A stretch of 64,000 nt of DNA from Chloroflexota bacterium. GTDB taxonomy: Bacteria; Chloroflexota; UBA11872. Shown piece after piece: positions 9,415 through 16,863 of this stretch (the stretch's first letter is position 1; each line of letters begins with the position of its first letter). The notes under the pieces are model-generated. The model did not search any database. It was not told the DNA's origin and saw nothing but the letters and a program-made list of their open reading frames with translations. The stretch covers positions 79,162 to 143,161 of the forward strand of contig JAJDZD010000013.1 of assembly GCA_022824865.1 (NCBI GenBank). Reading direction: 5' to 3'. Both the position numbers and the translations under genes were made by a program.

Positions 9415-9776
9415 GCGCCGAACTCGTTGCAATCCTCGCGACCGTCGTGACGGTCGGCGTCGGACTGGCCGGACTCATCGTGGCTCTCTGGCGCGACTTA
9501 CGCGCCGAGGACGCCGAGCTTAGAGCCGATATACGCGCAGTACGCGCGGCTATTGACGCTGAACGGGTGTCACACGAGGGGCTACATGCCGCGGAGCGGC
9601 AGGCCAGGGCCGAGGAACGGCGCGAACTGCTGGCGGCCATCGATGCCGACCGTGCGGCACATGAGGCATTGCATGCGGCACATGAGTCATTGCATGCGGC
9701 GGAGCGGCAGGCCAGGGCCGACGAAAAGCGCGAATTGCTGGCAGCCATTGCCGCCATCCGAGAGGGTGCGTCATGA
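9411..9776 (+). CDS. Tandem-array small membrane/coiled-coil protein, copy 2
   Basis: The start is ATG 9411 (MSAELVAILATVVTVGV); the ORF-track start at 9363 runs into copy 1. The order is hydrophobic helix, ALWRD, then the charged helix with RAEDAELRADIRAVRAAIDAER. The HAAERQARAxExRELLAAI unit is present twice, and a short HEALHAAHESLHAAERQ stretch shows further internal duplication. It overlaps copies 1 and 3 by four bases on each side, so the array is translationally coupled. Confidence 0.6.
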   Translation: MSAELVAILATVVTVGVGLAGLIVALWRDLRAEDAELRADIRAVRAAIDAERVSHEGLHAAERQARAEERRELLAAIDADRAAHEALHAAHESLHAAERQARADEKRELLAAIAAIREGAS

Positions 9777-10150
9777 GCGCCGAACTCGCCGCCATCCTTG
9801 CGACCGTAGTGACGGTCGGCGTCGGGCTGGCCGGACTAAACGTCGCACTCTGGCGCGATATGCGCGCCGAGCTTCGCGCAGTGGAAGCCAGCCTGCGTGC
9901 TGAAGATGCTGAGCTTCGATCCGACATCCGGTCCGTACGAGCGGCGATTGACGCTGAGCGCGTAGCGCATGAGACCTTACATGCCGCGGGGCAACAGGCC
10001 AGGGCCGAGGAACGACGCGAACTCCTGGCAGCGATCGACGCTGATCGCACCACGCGCGAGGCTCTCCATGCGTCGGAGCGGCAGGCGCGAGCCGACGAAC
10101 GGCGCGAACTCCTGGCGGCCATCGCAGCCATCCGAGAGGACGCCCCGTAA
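9773..10150 (+). CDS. Tandem-array small membrane/coiled-coil protein, copy 3
   Basis: The start is MSAELAAILATVVTVGVGL, nearly identical to copy 2 over the membrane helix. The coiled-coil part resembles copy 1 first (ELRAVEASLRAEDAEL) and copy 2 later (a doubled RRELLAAIDADR / RRELLAAIAAIRE unit), so this copy looks like a mosaic of its neighbours. The stop is TAA rather than the TGA used at the other junctions, which removes the ATG start of the following copy. Confidence 0.6.
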   Translation: MSAELAAILATVVTVGVGLAGLNVALWRDMRAELRAVEASLRAEDAELRSDIRSVRAAIDAERVAHETLHAAGQQARAEERRELLAAIDADRTTREALHASERQARADERRELLAAIAAIREDAP

Positions 10151-10416
10151 ACGCTGATCTCGCCGCGATCCTCGCGGCTGTTGCAACGGTAGGAATCGGA
10201 CTGGCTGGCCTTACCGTGGCGCTGTGGCGTGATGTTCGCGCGGATATTCGCGAGTTGCGTGCATCAATCGACGCGGACCGAGTCGCACACGAGGAACTTC
10301 ACGCCGCCGAACGGCAGGCACGTGAGGAAGTAGGGAGGGAACTACTCATGGCAACTGCCACTACTCTAGACGACTTAGGGAAAGCGCCACAGCACGCGCC
10401 AACGTCAGACTCCTAG
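10147..10416 (+). pseudogene. Tandem-array copy 4, lost ATG start and shortened
   Basis: Homology to copies 1-3 begins at 10147 in frame (NADLAAILAAVATVGIGLAGL, then ALWRDVRADIRE), but the position matching the ATG of the other copies reads GTA. The ATGA junction has become GTAA: copy 3 keeps a stop while copy 4 loses its start. The only conventional start in this frame is GTG 10216, after the membrane helix, giving 66 residues. The coiled coil is shorter and the C-terminus (TTLDDLGKAPQHAPTSDS) unlike the others. It is probably decayed, or expressed without a membrane anchor. Confidence 0.6.
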
Positions 10417-10478
10417 TCCCTCTTTTTGTCGGCAGGATGGGGAGAAGCTATAGGCTCTTTGCTCTTCTGGCCAGAAAT

Positions 10479-10504
10479 GCGGCGTTTTCCAGCGAGAACG
10501 CCGC
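10479..10504. terminator. Stem-loop between convergent genes, possible terminator
   Basis: A perfect eight-base stem GCGGCGTT / AACGCCGC with a ten-base loop lies between copy 4 and the convergent protease gene. There is no long T-run on either strand, so termination is plausible but unproven. Confidence 0.4.
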
Positions 10505-10522
10505 GAATCCACTCACCTTGCG

Positions 10523-11575
10523 CTAACATCTGAAGCTATACAGCATCTCATTTCTATCGTCATTGTAGTTAGACAAGAATCCATCATATACAAAAGTGGT
10601 AATATAAAATCCCCACGGCATGCGTTCAACATCGTGATGAAATGTGCAAAAGATAGTATCGCGTGTCAAGTGCTTGTGATCGACATATCTAATGGCCCAT
10701 CTGAACTCTCCAACGGCATCAAACTCTTCGAGCTCAAAATCATCCTTTGATCCAACATTATCCATCGCGTTAGACAAAACCCACTCCGCGAAGACTCTCA
10801 ACCCGGCCGCGTCGTGCTCAACCTCGCTACCCTCCAAGTCAACTGCGTCGACACGAAAACAAGCCTTGCGATCGTCGGTTTGAAATACAACTTGACCCCA
10901 GTCCTCTATCGGCAGCGGATGCCAACCCTGCGGTATGTCAAAGCTATACTCGTACACCCAATTGCGAAAAGACTCTCCAACTGATATTCCACTTTCTAGG
11001 CGCTTGATTCTATCCGTGAACTCACAGGCGTCGATTGCCAACCCAATTCCTTCTACTGCAGCCTCGCCGTGCTGATGAATCTTTGAGGAAACAATTCCCA
11101 CAACATCGCCTTCGCAATTGAGAAGTGGGCCCCCGCTAGTGCCTGGATTAATAGCGGCATCTGTCTGCAGATACGAAACTGCTCCAGAACGTCCTTTGGC
11201 CGAGATAATACCCCTCGTTATTGTGGGTGATCCTCGCAGTACTTCACCCAGAGGGTATCCGATAACTACAACATCTTCACCACGGCGTATATAGTCGGAA
11301 GTTCCTATTGGAATCGTCGGGTATAAGTCGCCTTCGACACGATCAGAAACTACCCGAATTACTGCCAAGTCAACAACATCGTCTTTACCGATCAGAATGG
11401 CACCACACTTTTGGCCACCGAGCTCTACTTCAACAAAGTGGCTGCCCCCGACTACATGGGCATTTGTCACCGCCAGCCCAGCACCGTCGTATAGGAAACC
11501 CGAGCCTGTACCAGTGGGTGTCGATATCCGAAGGACACTAGGCTCTGCTCGGCTGACGAGGTCCGAGAGGTTCAC
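10523..11575 (-). CDS. Trypsin-like (S1C/HtrA-type) serine protease with unrecognised C-terminal domain
   Basis: The N-terminal half is a chymotrypsin-fold protease: GTGSGFLYDG, catalytic His in TNAHVVGG, Asp in DVVDLAVIRV, and nucleophile Ser in NPGTSGGPLLN. No signal peptide or PDZ domain is seen. Instead the last 150 residues form an unrecognised domain (from about VYEYSFDIPQGW) rich in acidic and aromatic residues. Base composition is clearly more AT-rich than both neighbours, pointing to horizontal acquisition. It is a single gene facing the coiled-coil array. Cytosolic location is inferred from the absence of an export signal. Confidence 0.75.
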   Translation of the reverse strand: MNLSDLVSRAEPSVLRISTPTGTGSGFLYDGAGLAVTNAHVVGGSHFVEVELGGQKCGAILIGKDDVVDLAVIRVVSDRVEGDLYPTIPIGTSDYIRRGEDVVVIGYPLGEVLRGSPTITRGIISAKGRSGAVSYLQTDAAINPGTSGGPLLNCEGDVVGIVSSKIHQHGEAAVEGIGLAIDACEFTDRIKRLESGISVGESFRNWVYEYSFDIPQGWHPLPIEDWGQVVFQTDDRKACFRVDAVDLEGSEVEHDAAGLRVFAEWVLSNAMDNVGSKDDFELEEFDAVGEFRWAIRYVDHKHLTRDTIFCTFHHDVERMPWGFYITTFVYDGFLSNYNDDRNEMLYSFRC

Positions 11576-11701
11576 GTACTAGTAACCATGTCACTTTATC
11601 CTTGAGCCGCAGCGGACTTGCTGCTTGTGGGTTTGTGACGACTCCAAGCCTCAGAGCCACCGGACCTAGCCTTTAGGCCAAGGAGCATTGCCATTTGCTC
11701 A

Positions 11702-12601
11702 TTACAAACCTGCGGCGTCTGCCTTGGCGGAGACGATTTCGGCCATTTTCAGGGTGGCGGCGTCGACCATGTCGCCGTCGATGGCGATGGCGCCCAGGCC
11801 GTCGGCCAGGGCCTGTTTGTACTCGACCATGATGCGGCGGGCCTTGTCCACGTCGGCCGCGGAAGGCGAGAAGACGTCGATGGCCACGTCGATCTGGCCG
11901 GGATGGACGGCCCACTTGCCGTCGCAGCCCAGGGCCAGGGCCATTTCGCAGGACTGGCGGTAGCCCTCCAGGTTGCGGTAGTCGGCGAAGGGGCCGTCGG
12001 TGACCTGGAGGCCGGCGGCGCGGGCGGCGACGACGATGCGGTGGATGGCGTAGTGCCAGACGTGGCCCGGATAGCGTTCGCTGGCGCCGATTGAGAGGCC
12101 GCGGGCTTGGACGCTGGCAGAGTAGTCGCCGGGGCCGAAGATCAGGGACTTGAGGCGGGGGCTGGCGAAGGCGACCTGGTTGACGTTCATCATGCCTTCG
12201 GCCATCTCGATCTGGGCCTCGATGCCGATGCGGCCGATTTCCAGGCCGTTGTGCTCTTCGATCTGGGTCAGCAGCATGTCCAGCATGTAGACGTCATGCG
12301 GCTTGTTGGCCTTGGGCAGCATGATGGTGTCCAGGTACTGGCCGGCGCCTTCGACCACCTCGATCACGTCGCCGTAGAACCACTCCGTGTCGATGCCGTT
12401 GACCCGGACGCAGGCGATCTTGCCGGACCAGTCGAAGTCCTTGAGAGCCTGGACCACGACTTGGCGCGCTTCGACCTTCTGGTTGGGCGCGACGCTGTCT
12501 TCGAGGTCGAGGAAGACGTGGTCGGCGTTGCTCTGGCTGCCGCGCTCGAGCATGCGCAGGTTGGATCCGGGACTAGCGAGCTGAACGCGGCGAAGTTCCA
12601 T
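11702..12601 (-). CDS. HpcH/HpaI aldolase / CitE-like (malyl-CoA or citramalyl-CoA type) lyase
   Basis: The protein matches CitE-like lyases: SPGSNLRMLERG, then FLDLEDSVAPNQK with the acidic metal ligands, CVRVNGIDTEW, IEAQIEMAEGM, FGPGDYSAS and KWAVHPGQIDVA. Family members cleave or form (S)-malyl-, methylmalyl- or citramalyl-CoA with Mg2+. The length, 299 residues, fits a single-domain lyase. It lies 50 bases downstream of the aldehyde dehydrogenase on the same strand and may share its transcript. Exact substrate is open. Confidence 0.82.
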   Translation of the reverse strand: MELRRVQLASPGSNLRMLERGSQSNADHVFLDLEDSVAPNQKVEARQVVVQALKDFDWSGKIACVRVNGIDTEWFYGDVIEVVEGAGQYLDTIMLPKANKPHDVYMLDMLLTQIEEHNGLEIGRIGIEAQIEMAEGMMNVNQVAFASPRLKSLIFGPGDYSASVQARGLSIGASERYPGHVWHYAIHRIVVAARAAGLQVTDGPFADYRNLEGYRQSCEMALALGCDGKWAVHPGQIDVAIDVFSPSAADVDKARRIMVEYKQALADGLGAIAIDGDMVDAATLKMAEIVSAKADAAGL

Positions 12602-12651
12602 CAGGTTTCCCTCCTCGGGGAGTGCGGCGAGGTGCCGGCGTGGGGCCGGGC

Positions 12652-14106
12652 TTAGTTGTCCTCCAGGTTCACGACCAGCAGCTTGGGCTCGGTCATTTCC
12701 TCGATTGCGTATTTCAGGCCTTCGCGCCCGAAGCCGGATCGCTTGACGCCACCGTAGGGCATGTGGTCCACCCGCCAGCGGTTGGTGTCGTTGACGATCA
12801 GGCCGCCGACCTCGATGTCGCGGTAGGCGCGTTCGATGATGCGGATGTCGTTGGTGAAGATACCCGCCTGCAGGCCATAGTCGGAATCGTTGACCAAGTC
12901 GATTGCCTCGTCGATCGAGTCGTAGGCGATGACGGCGATTACGGGGCCGAATACCTCATCGCGCACGATGCGCATGCCGTTGTCGGCGTTGGCGACGATG
13001 GTGGGTTCGATGAAGGGGCCGTCGGCGCTGCCGCCGGTGACCACAGTGGCGCCGGCGGACTGAGCCTCGTCGAGCCAGGACATGATGCGGATGACGGCGT
13101 CGGCGTCGATCATCGGGCAGAGGGTGGTCTCGAGGTCGTTGGGGTCGCCGGGCTTGAGGTCGTCGAGTAGGGGCAGAACGGCGTTGACGAAGTCGTCGTG
13201 GACGTCGCGGTGGACGTAGACGCGCTGCACCGAAATGCAGTTCTGGCCGCTGTAGAGGAAGCCGCCGAAGGGGATGCGGGCGGCGACGGCGTCAATGTCG
13301 GCATCGTTGTGGACGATGAGGGCGCCGTTGCCGCCGAGTTCCAGGGTGACGCGCTTGAGGCCGGCGTTGGCCTTGATGCCCCAGCCGACTTCGGCGCTGC
13401 CGGTGAAGGTGACGACCTTGAAGCGGTCGTCGCGGACCAGGGATTCGGCCTGGGCACCGGCCATGGGCAGCACGGAGACCGAGCCGTCGGGAAAGCCGGC
13501 CTCGTGGGCCAGTTCGGCCAGGCTGAGGGTGGTCAGCGGGGTCTTGCTGGCGGGCTTGATGACGATGCTGTTGCCGGCGGCGAAGGCGGGGCCGAGCTTG
13601 TGGGCGGCCAGCAGCAGCGGGAAGTTGAACGGGGTGATGCCCAGGATGGGGCCGATGGGGAAGCGCTGGACGCGGCCGGTGCGGTCGACGCCGGTGGGGA
13701 CGGCGTCGAGGGTGAGGATTTCACCGGGGATGCGGAGAGCTTCCTCGGCGGCGCAGTGGAGGGTGGCGACGGTGCGGTCGATTTCGCCGTGGGCCTCGCT
13801 GCGGAGCTTGCCGGTTTCGTCGATGTCCTCGGCGATCAGGCGCTCGCGGTTGGCTTCCACCAGGTCGGCGAGGCGGTGGAGCAGCTCTGAGCGGCGATGG
13901 GCGGGGATGGCGCGGGTGACGTTGTGGAAGGTGTCGACGGCGAGTTGCACGGCTTGCTCGGCGACCTCGGGGGTGGCCCGATGGACGACGGCGGCAACGG
14001 TGTCGTCGTAGGGGCGGCGGACTTCCAGGAGGTCGCCGGTTTGGACGGGCCGGCCGCCCAGAATCAGGGCGCGTTCAGCCACGGGGGCGGTGGTTGCGAC
14101 AGCCAT
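12652..14106 (-). CDS. NAD(P)-dependent aldehyde dehydrogenase
   Basis: A full-length ALDH of 484 residues. It has the TPFNFPLLLAAHKLGPAFAAG region, IVIKPASKTPL cofactor site, the catalytic Glu in LELGGNG and catalytic Cys in GQNCISVQR, and ends with GYG/GGVKRSGFGREG-type elements. It most resembles the lactaldehyde / non-phosphorylating glyceraldehyde-phosphate dehydrogenase branch, but the substrate is not certain. I start at ATG 14106 (MAVATTAP). The 148-codon extension in the ORF track runs through Pro/Arg-rich translated non-coding sequence. Confidence 0.87.
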   Translation of the reverse strand: MAVATTAPVAERALILGGRPVQTGDLLEVRRPYDDTVAAVVHRATPEVAEQAVQLAVDTFHNVTRAIPAHRRSELLHRLADLVEANRERLIAEDIDETGKLRSEAHGEIDRTVATLHCAAEEALRIPGEILTLDAVPTGVDRTGRVQRFPIGPILGITPFNFPLLLAAHKLGPAFAAGNSIVIKPASKTPLTTLSLAELAHEAGFPDGSVSVLPMAGAQAESLVRDDRFKVVTFTGSAEVGWGIKANAGLKRVTLELGGNGALIVHNDADIDAVAARIPFGGFLYSGQNCISVQRVYVHRDVHDDFVNAVLPLLDDLKPGDPNDLETTLCPMIDADAVIRIMSWLDEAQSAGATVVTGGSADGPFIEPTIVANADNGMRIVRDEVFGPVIAVIAYDSIDEAIDLVNDSDYGLQAGIFTNDIRIIERAYRDIEVGGLIVNDTNRWRVDHMPYGGVKRSGFGREGLKYAIEEMTEPKLLVVNLEDN

Positions 14107-14246
14107 CAGCACATCCTTCGCGGGCCTTCGGAGTTCGAGGTGTGAGTGTAGCGGTCGGGCGGGGCGGGGCCGGGTGGCGGGGGTGCGGCGGGAGGGTCGA
14201 ATCGGAGTGGTCTGGGGGGTGCTGGGAAGGGCGCCTCGCGCGCAAT

Positions 14247-14270
14247 AAGAGTTTTTTCCAAAAAACTCTT
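14247..14270. repeat. Perfect AT-rich inverted repeat
   Basis: AAGAGTTTTTT and AAAAAACTCTT are exact reverse complements separated only by CC. It is isolated within very GC-rich sequence upstream of the aldehyde dehydrogenase. It could be an operator, or a bidirectional terminator: the T6 and A6 tracts would form the top of a hairpin. Confidence 0.6.
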
Positions 14271-14683
14271 GAGGGCGGGGGGCGTCGGTTTTGGGGTGAA
14301 TTTGGGCGGTCCGGGTGGCATAGCCACTCTTGCTGGAGTCGGTGGCGGAGGGCGCGCGGGCGGCCGACGGGGCATGGGCATTGGGATGAAGTTCGGTGGT
14401 GGGCGGGTGGACATTTCGCACGGCACGAGATGGGGACGTTGACGCATGGGTTGCGCGGGTCCGACATAGCCCGAGGGCGGGATGGTGGGGCGCCCGACGG
14501 CGGGACCGGGGCGGCGGGTGGGTGGTGGGGAATTGGGGTTGCGTGTTCATGGGGGGATGGTACTCTTTCTGAGTACCAATGGCAAGGGGCTGGGGAAGGA
14601 GTGAGCGGAGAGTAGTGAGAGGGGAAGGGGATGGGATCGGGGTCGGGGGCTAGGGGCGGGGTGCGGGCGCTGGGTTCGGGGGT

Positions 14684-14734
14684 GTGGTTCGACACGGGCC
14701 TCCGACGGACTCCGGCCCGGCTCACCACGAACGG
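14684..14734. repeat. Dispersed extragenic palindromic repeat, copy 1
   Basis: It begins GTGGTTCGACACGG, ends CCCGGCTCACCACGAACGG, and has a variable GC-rich centre. The ends are imperfect inverted repeats, and the same element occurs at 16134-16183. The ends resemble the GTTCGTGGTGAGC / GTCGAACCAC extragenic repeats seen in many environmental bacterial genomes. Confidence 0.65.
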
Positions 14735-14740
14735 TTTGGG

Positions 14741-15904
14741 TCAGCGGGCTTTTTGGTAGTCCTTGGTGGCTTTGTCGAGGGATTTGGTGCGGAGGGCCAT
14801 GAGGTTGTGGCGTTCGCGGGCGGCCCACTCCTGGGAGGCAGTGAGGTTGGTGAGGGAGTTCTGGAATTGGGGCATGACGTAGCGGGCAATCAATTCGTAG
14901 CTGTGGCGGACTTGCTGGCGGTTGCCCCACTCGGTGGCCATGATGAGCAAGCCGCCGAAGCCGCCGCTTGATTCGTCCAGCCGATGGATGGCGGCGATCA
15001 GGTCATCGGGGGTGCCGACGCACCAGGCGCCGCTGTCGACCATGTGGTCGATGAGTTGTTCGGGCGGGCCATCAAAGGTCTTTTCGAAGCCCATGGTGTC
15101 TTCGAAGTAGTCGCGCTGGAAACGGGCGGCGCCGAGGCGGGCCTGTTCGATGGCTTCGGTGCGGGATTCGGCGAGGTGGACGGGCATGACGAGGCGCCAG
15201 TCGTGGCGGTTCATGGTCTTGCCGTGCTCTTTGGCGACATCGAGGGCGATTTGCCAGAAGGAGTCGAGCTTGACGGTTTCGGAACTGCCGGGGCGGATGC
15301 CAAGCGAGAGCACCGCGGCGCCGTGTTTGCCGGCGAGTTGCATGCCGGAGGGGGACTGGGCGGCGGCAACGGCGATGGGAAAGTGGGGCTGGGTGTAGGG
15401 GCGCAGGTGGGTCATGGCGCGCTGGAGGGTGAACCACTCGGCGTGGTGGGTGATGGGTTCGGTTTCGGTCAGCAGGCGCATGATGACGCCGAGGGCCTCG
15501 TCCATGCGGGGGCGCTGGGTGAGGGGTTCGATGCCGAGCATGTAGGCATCGGACACGAGGGCGCCGGGGCCCACACCAAGCATGACGCGACCGCGGGTGA
15601 TGTGGTCGAGCTGGATCATGCGGTTGGCGACCATGAGGGGGTGGTGGTACGGAAGGCTGATGACGCCGGTGCCGAGCTTGATGTGGCGGGTGCGCTCGGC
15701 GGCGGTGGCGATGAAGAGTTCGGGGGACGAAATAGTCTCCCAGCCGGCGCTGTGGTGTTCGCCGATCCAGGCTTCGTCGTAGCCGAGATGGTCGAGCCAC
15801 TGGACGGTTTCGAGGTCGCGCTCGAGGCCGAGGGTGGGGTTTTCGCCGAGCCAGTGGAAGGGGGCCAGGAAGATTCCGAATTTCATGCGTGGGGGGAGAG
15901 GCAT
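14741..15904 (-). CDS. LLM-class F420/FMN-dependent oxidoreductase (luciferase-like)
   Basis: A luciferase-like TIM-barrel monooxygenase or oxidoreductase. It has MKFGIFLAPFHWLGENPTLG, WLDHLGYDEAWIGEHHSAGW, TGVISLPYHHPLMVANRM and GRVMLGVGPGAL, all standard in the bacterial luciferase family. It acts in the cytosol on an unknown substrate with reduced flavin. AGAGGAG lies seven bases upstream of the ATG at 15904, so I prefer that over the ATG at 15886 and the longer ORF. The length is 387 residues. It is the first gene of a leftward set with the ALDH and CitE-like genes, although 634 bases separate it from the ALDH. Confidence 0.85.
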   Translation of the reverse strand: MPLPPRMKFGIFLAPFHWLGENPTLGLERDLETVQWLDHLGYDEAWIGEHHSAGWETISSPELFIATAAERTRHIKLGTGVISLPYHHPLMVANRMIQLDHITRGRVMLGVGPGALVSDAYMLGIEPLTQRPRMDEALGVIMRLLTETEPITHHAEWFTLQRAMTHLRPYTQPHFPIAVAAAQSPSGMQLAGKHGAAVLSLGIRPGSSETVKLDSFWQIALDVAKEHGKTMNRHDWRLVMPVHLAESRTEAIEQARLGAARFQRDYFEDTMGFEKTFDGPPEQLIDHMVDSGAWCVGTPDDLIAAIHRLDESSGGFGGLLIMATEWGNRQQVRHSYELIARYVMPQFQNSLTNLTASQEWAARERHNLMALRTKSLDKATKDYQKAR

Positions 15905-16075
15905 TCGGGGGCTCCTCTGGCTGGGAAGCGGGCTGGTGGGGTTGGCGGAATGATAGAGGAAGAAGGGGAGAGTGGAGAGGGAAGAGGAGTGAGAGAAGAG
16001 TAGGAACGGGACAGGAGGGTTCGGGGGCTTGGGTGCCAGGGGTGGCAGGCGAATTTCGGGAATGTTGGTTGCTGC

Positions 16076-16108
16076 TGGGTCCCGGCCGCGGACGCCGGGA
16101 TGACGGAG
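16076..16108. repeat. Short extragenic palindrome (CCGGGATGACGGAGG type), copy 1
   Basis: TGGGTCCCGGC then GACGCCGGGATGACGG forms a short hairpin (CCGGC/GCCGG). The right half recurs at 16775-16796. It resembles the widespread CGTCATTCCCGCG-type extragenic repeats. Confidence 0.55.
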
Positions 16109-16133
16109 GGGGTTGGGTGGTGTAGTTGGGGGT

Positions 16134-16183
16134 GTGGTTCGACACGGTCCGCCGGGGACGTCGGCCCGGCTCACCACGAACGG
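16134..16183. repeat. Dispersed extragenic palindromic repeat, copy 2
   Basis: Second copy of the element at 14684-14734: identical GTGGTTCGACACGG start and GGCCCGGCTCACCACGAACGG end, with a different centre. Confidence 0.65.
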
Positions 16184-16290
16184 CGTGGGGAAAGTAAGGA
16201 GGGGGAGGGGACGCGGAGAGAGGTGGAGGGGACGGTGGAGTGGTTGGTGCGATACTTTGAATACAAGCATTCGCAGAGAGGTGCACGCCG

Positions 16291-16518
16291 GTGGCTACTT
16301 CGATTCGATTGGACGCTGAGACGGAGGCGCGGCTGAACTTTCTGGCGGCGCAGACGGGACGGTCGAAGGCGTTTTATCTGCGTGAGCTGATCGAAAATGG
16401 GTTGGCGGACCTGGAGGACTATTACCTGGCCGCCGACGTACTGGAGCGGGTCCGCAAGGGTCAGGAACCGGTGCATTCCGCCGCCGACGTGAGGGCCGAG
16501 CTTGGCCTGGACGATTGA
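16291..16518 (+). CDS. RelB/DinJ-like ribbon-helix-helix antitoxin
   Basis: The 75-residue protein begins with a ribbon-helix-helix DNA-binding motif: strand SIRLDAETEARL, helix NFLAAQTGRSKAFYLRELIENGLADL. The C-terminal tail (ADVLERVRKGQEPVHSAADVRAELGL) would wrap the toxin. Such antitoxins neutralise the partner and repress their own promoter. The GTG start is preceded by an AGAGG sequence about ten bases upstream. It overlaps the toxin gene by 17 bases, as is usual for such pairs. Confidence 0.85.
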   Translation: MATSIRLDAETEARLNFLAAQTGRSKAFYLRELIENGLADLEDYYLAADVLERVRKGQEPVHSAADVRAELGLDD

Positions 16519-16768
16519 ATACACCGAGACGGCGGGACGCGAACTGCGGAGGCTCGACCGGCAGGCGGCGCGACGGATCCTGGACTACATGGATCAGCGC
16601 GTGGCGTTGCTGGATGACCCGCGGCGGCGCGGCGCAGCCCTCACGAAGCCGCTGGGCGACTTGTGGCGATACCGGGTCGGCAGGTATCGGGTGATCTGCG
16701 ACATTCAAGACCGGGTGCTGCGAGTCCTGGTGGTGCGGGTGAGCGGCCGCGACCAGGCTTATCGCTGA
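16502..16768 (+). CDS. RelE/ParE superfamily toxin
   Basis: The 88-residue protein has the compact RelE fold signature: WTIEYTETAGRELRRLDRQAARRILDYM, then PLGDLWRYRVGRYRVICDIQDRVLRVLVVRVSGRDQAYR. RelE members cut mRNA in the ribosome, ParE members poison gyrase; the RYRVGRYRVICDI pattern is more RelE-like. TTG 16502 has a GAGGG sequence upstream inside the antitoxin gene. It forms a type II toxin-antitoxin module with the preceding gene. Confidence 0.85.
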   Translation: MAWTIEYTETAGRELRRLDRQAARRILDYMDQRVALLDDPRRRGAALTKPLGDLWRYRVGRYRVICDIQDRVLRVLVVRVSGRDQAYR

Positions 16769-16774
16769 TTAGCC

Positions 16775-16796
16775 GGACGCCGGGATGACGGAGGGG
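16775..16796. repeat. Short extragenic palindrome (CCGGGATGACGGAGG type), partial copy 2
   Basis: GGACGCCGGGATGACGGAGGGG matches the right half of the element at 16076-16108 exactly, just after the toxin stop codon. Confidence 0.5.
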
Positions 16797-16863
16797 CAGG
16801 TTCGGATAATGCCGGGAGGGTGAGGTCGGTATGACCTCGGTCCGACGGATTGGCGTTGATCGC

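Larger units (their letters stand above)
9091..10416 (+). repeat. Four-unit tandem gene repeat
   Basis: Successive units start at 9091, 9411, 9773 and 10147. Spacing is 320, 362 and 374 bases, and each unit encodes the same helix-plus-coiled-coil design. Unit junctions share a GGGxGCGxCATGAGCGCC-like sequence, as expected if the whole coding unit duplicated in tandem. Confidence 0.8.
14107..14740. other. 634-base G-rich intergenic region
   Basis: No convincing gene. The + strand is very G-rich, with repeated runs of three to five G (for example 14155-14190) that could form G-quadruplexes. It contains an AT-rich palindrome at 14247-14270 and one copy of a dispersed extragenic palindrome near its left-strand end. 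The ORFs here are low-complexity Pro/Arg or Gly/Trp translations. Confidence 0.6.
15905..16290. other. Intergenic region with extragenic repeats
   Basis: No gene is supported. It holds two kinds of extragenic repeat (16076-16108 and 16134-16183) and must contain the divergent promoters for the LLM oxidoreductase gene and the toxin-antitoxin pair. The AT-rich GATACTTTGAATACAAG stretch near 16250-16268 is the best promoter/operator candidate for the latter. Confidence 0.5.

Noticed and set aside
9091-10416. Tandem array as a CRISPR or simple DNA satellite
   Set aside because: The units are protein-coding, in frame, with conserved start/stop overlaps.
14107-14550. N-terminal extension of the aldehyde dehydrogenase ORF
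   Set aside because: Pro/Arg-rich translated intergenic DNA; the ALDH family starts at the ATG at 14106.
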